Shown: positions 60,814 through 64,000 of the stretch, in pieces
Position numbering within the stretch: position 1 is the stretch's first letter
Layout: each line of letters opens with the position of its first letter
Origin: Trema orientale
Taxonomy: Eukaryota > Streptophyta > Magnoliopsida > Rosales > Cannabaceae
Direction: 5' to 3'
NCBI GenBank assembly: GCA_002914845.1
Contig: JXTC01000068.1
Location: 599,650-663,649 of the forward strand
DNA: 64,000 nucleotides
Notes under the pieces: model-generated
What the model was told of the DNA's origin: nothing
What the model saw: the letters and a program-made list of their open reading frames with translations, nothing else
The model's database searches: none
Program-made: the position numbers and the translations under genes

Positions 60814-62837
60814 CGTTCCAACTCCTCTTGATAACACTCTTTCTTGTTCTGTTAGTTAATGGAAATCTGCAAAGTACAAGTAACAATATGTTAATACAGC
60901 TTAGAATGAGCAATTGGCTTAAAAAGTCAACACATATCTTAAAAGTATTTTTAAGATTCTTGTTTTCTGACTTTTCTCCATATTGTTAAATATAAAGTAA
61001 CAAGAAGGAACCATAACGTTTTAAGTGCAAACAACTGTGAGTACAAAGCTCAACAGGAAAACATAATAACAATCATAGCAGCGAAATGCACCCAAACATC
61101 TTTATGAAGTCTTAAACTTAATGACCTAATATTCCAGGATCATAATGGAACAGATGATTCGGACATATGTATTAAAAATATAATTCGAGAGAGGCAATGA
61201 AATAAGCATACTAAGAAACTCCACAAAGGATCACAGATAAGACGGAATCAGAAAGGGTCAAAGGGGACCATAACTAAAAACATTGCTTAATGAAGCTAAA
61301 TTGGAAACTTCAATGACAATGACTGGGTTCGGCAATGCTTGAAAGCGCGAATCTATACAGCTTTTGGTGGAACAGGGACCCAGTTTACTATCCTCTCTCC
61401 CTTTTTTTTTTTGCCGTGGTAATTTACTATCCTCTTAGAATCCAAAAATAAACCCCATCACCAACTTGGTAGAAAAAGGTTATAACCTAAAAACTCCGCA
61501 AAACTAGAGCTGCAAATCAAAAACCATGCTCAAAAACTCACCATTATTAAACAATATGGCCAAAGAATAAAATGAAAAGAACCATACATTTATAGAAGGG
61601 AAAACCACATCTAATCTTTCTTTTTTGTTTATAGCCTATCGGAAATTGTGGACCTAAGATCTCTGGATGGTTTATCAATGGCTTAACCACTAAAACAGCT
61701 TCCTTTAGGAACTATTTTGGTCCGTTAACACTTAAAAAATAAAGTTGCAAGAAGTAGGTTGTAAGAGAAGCAATGTGGATTTGACTCCTATGAAGAAATT
61801 CCAGAGTTGTAGCAACTAGTATCCATCAAAACTCAGCATAAAATCCACCTAAAAACTCAGCCTTAAACACTTTGCAAGTAGAAATACAAATCAACCCAGC
61901 AAGGGTGAAAATCAACTTGACAGTAAGCGACAGAGATCACTTCCCAATATTCAAAACCCAAAACGTAAATACCAATAAAAACACAGAATTGAGATGTACA
62001 ACAAAATCTACCTAATCTTTCTAACTAACAAAGATTCAAAAGAAAAATCAAAAGGGTACCCAAAACTGTGGATAGCAAAAGCCAGAAAAATTACCAAGCC
62101 TGTCTCTGTTGTTAAGTTGAAACAAAAGCTAGAGAGTAGAGACTGAAACTTTGGTTGGTCTTTCAACTAATAAATAGATCTAGTTCTCAAAAAGACTCCT
62201 TAATAACTCAACCCAGTCAAGGTTTAAAGCTGGTGAAAACAGAGGGTTAAAGCAACAAAGGCTCTTTCATTCAAACCAAAAGCGAAACCCACTGTTGAAA
62301 TTTTGGGTCAACAGACCAATCAGAGCAAAGCCATACCCATTTCGGAAAATTCATGAGCCTGTCCTAAAAACTCTGAAGGACCCGAAATGGGTTCAAAAGA
62401 CATAAAGCATATCACAAGGTACGATTTTCTGATTTGGTGTACGAGCTTTACCCGTCTGCTCTCATGTCAGACGCTGCTCCCGTCCCTTCTCGGGCTGGTC
62501 CCACCTCCATATCAACGGTATCAGATCGATTCTGGTGACTTCTTCTCGCCGGGGATCGATTCTCCGGCGCCGGCGAAGTTGAAAAAGCAGTTCGATTGTA
62601 TTTTTCCGAGGAAGAAGGCGCGAAAGCCAATGGGTTTTCGTTATTAATGAAAATAAACAGGCTTGGGGTTGTGTCTCTAGGCCGTACTGTAGTCTTGGGC
62701 CGCACCTTGTTCTTACTTACGTGTCAATTTAATTAGAAAAAGGATTTGATTTTAATTATAAAACAAAAATTATGATGCGAATCTTTAAATAAATCCTAAT
62801 AATATATGGTTTGTTAAATTAAAATCTGAACACCAAG
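60814..62837. other. Upstream region of B3 gene copy C
   Basis: Collinear in parts with the upstream region of copy B: 60840-61440 with 53090-53620 and 62090-62650 with 54180-54760. No gene is seen. The short frames at 62387-62647 and 62448-62705 lie in the conserved leader/promoter block. Confidence 0.55.
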
Positions 62838-63760
62838 TCGTTTTGCACTCAAAATGTAAACGCTATGTCTGTCCTCATATCTTATCCTTAAAAAAAAAAA
62901 AAAAAGTCCTTTTCTCGCTAAAGACAGCACACTGAAAAAAAAGAGAAAAAGAAAAAACGACTCTTTTCTACAAATGAGAGTAAATGTTAACGGCACAGAA
63001 TAGCATCTTTGAAGGATGTCATGACGTGAAAGGTGAAAACATGGCACTTTACATGTAAAACGACAAGCAAACTTTAATATGTAAAACTACGTGTCGTTTT
63101 CAGAAACAGCAATTTAATGAAAAAAATGACATTTCGTTTTTTTTTTTTTTTCTTTGAAAAAAGTTAGTTGTCTTTTATAATTGTTAGAGAAGCACAAACT
63201 TTTGCAACACAAATTACTCTTGGTTAAACGAAAATTTAATTTTTGCTGAAACGACAAAGTACTTTTATTTGGCCGACAAACATATGTCCTTATTCAATCT
63301 AACGACAACAAATGAAGAAATGGACTACATGTCGTTTTGATTTAAGTAGGATAAGCTTCTAGAAAAGCAAATATTAGGGGGTTTATGAACTACAACAATG
63401 TTCCCAACATTGCATTATTTAATATGAATGACAAAAAGTCTTATTCTCCTGTTCTTTAATATATCAAAACGGCAAAGCCGGGGTACAAAGATATGCAAAG
63501 CCACGTCGTTTTCAGCACAAAATGTAAACAATATGTTCCTTATCACATTTTTATAACAAAATCCCTGCAAAAAAAAAAAAAAAAAAAAAAACCAGAAAAA
63601 CGAAAAACAAGTGTCTTTTTCTCATAAAAGACAACAATGTTTAAACAAAAATACTCTCTCTATTTAATGTCAAAAAAAAAAAGGCTCTCTCTTTGGATTC
63701 TCCCACAAAAAACGATATCCAGTTTATAACATTTTCTAAAAACGACATGTCATTTATTGA
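62838..63760. promoter_or_regulatory. Cluster of AAACGACA/TGTCGTTT motifs upstream of B3 gene copy C
   Basis: At least ten ACGACA/TGTCGT-type words in both orientations (for example near 62838, 63059, 63093, 63127, 63250, 63302, 63333, 63507, 63743). The first part aligns with the array at 55315-55756. Nothing else is recognisable to the end of the window at 64000. Confidence 0.4.
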
Positions 63761-64000
63761 AGAAACAATAAGCTTCTGAATCTATCTATATATAATACGG
63801 TGCGTAGGACTTTAATGAACAGAGAATATTCTGCCACCATCTTTTTCTCTCTTAAAAATTTTCTGCCACCATCAAATCTTAACTGCTCATTTGATCTAAG
63901 AGTTTACAATAAAACAAAGACCTAAATACTCTTTTATTATATGTATAATAAGAGACTAGAAGGATCTCTTTTTTTTGCTCTCTTTTTTTCATTTTTTTTA

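Noticed and set aside
1..64000. CRISPR arrays, bacterial operons, rRNA or tRNA genes
   Set aside because: None seen. The repeats are plant transposons and microsatellites, and no cloverleaf with a GGTTCGAATCC-like arm was found by eye.

Overview
This is a eudicot plant nuclear window. Its genes have plant-type spliced structures (GT-AG introns, T-rich intron ends) and clearly plant protein families, and they sit in A/T-rich DNA full of MITEs and retrotransposon fragments. The species cannot be named from the sequence.

Layout. Positions 1-13,400 hold no credible gene, only non-autonomous DNA transposons: two MITEs of one family, a Mutator-like element with a perfect 9-bp target duplication, two hAT-like elements with GC-rich ends, and a 1.15-kb foldback element. 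Next on the plus strand come a 19-exon AMP deaminase gene (FAC1 type, 857 aa) and a 3-exon CHX-family cation/H+ antiporter (801 aa). From 27.8 to 32.2 kb on the minus strand lie a SCO1/HCC1-type copper chaperone gene and, directly upstream of it, a four-exon gene for a 71-aa conserved plant protein. From 33.9 to 46.1 kb is a scrambled block: a truncated B3 pseudogene cut by a copia-type LTR element, a pseudo-copy of the CHX tail, an inverted pseudo-copy of the SCO1 tail, a third copy of a spacer, and a degenerate L1-type LINE carrying a solo LTR. From 47.0 to 64.0 kb come a second intact copy of the 71-aa gene and two tandem, apparently intact B3 (REM-like) genes of 273 and 270 aa with their duplicated upstream regions.

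The observation I would follow first is the junction of the 71-aa gene and SCO1 at 30.36-30.43 kb. A 24-bp direct repeat duplicates an intron 3' end and splice acceptor. The first acceptor ends the 71-aa protein. The second opens, in the same phase, into the first SCO1 exon, which has no in-frame ATG of its own. The two genes may therefore share a promoter and yield either the small protein or a 384-aa fusion.

How the genes relate: AMP deaminase acts in purine nucleotide metabolism, CHX in monovalent cation transport, SCO1 in cytochrome c oxidase copper delivery, and the B3 proteins are presumed DNA-binding factors. Apart from the SCO1/71-aa pair they do not look functionally linked. Exon structures were read by eye from splice signals, phase and family knowledge; no alignment was run.
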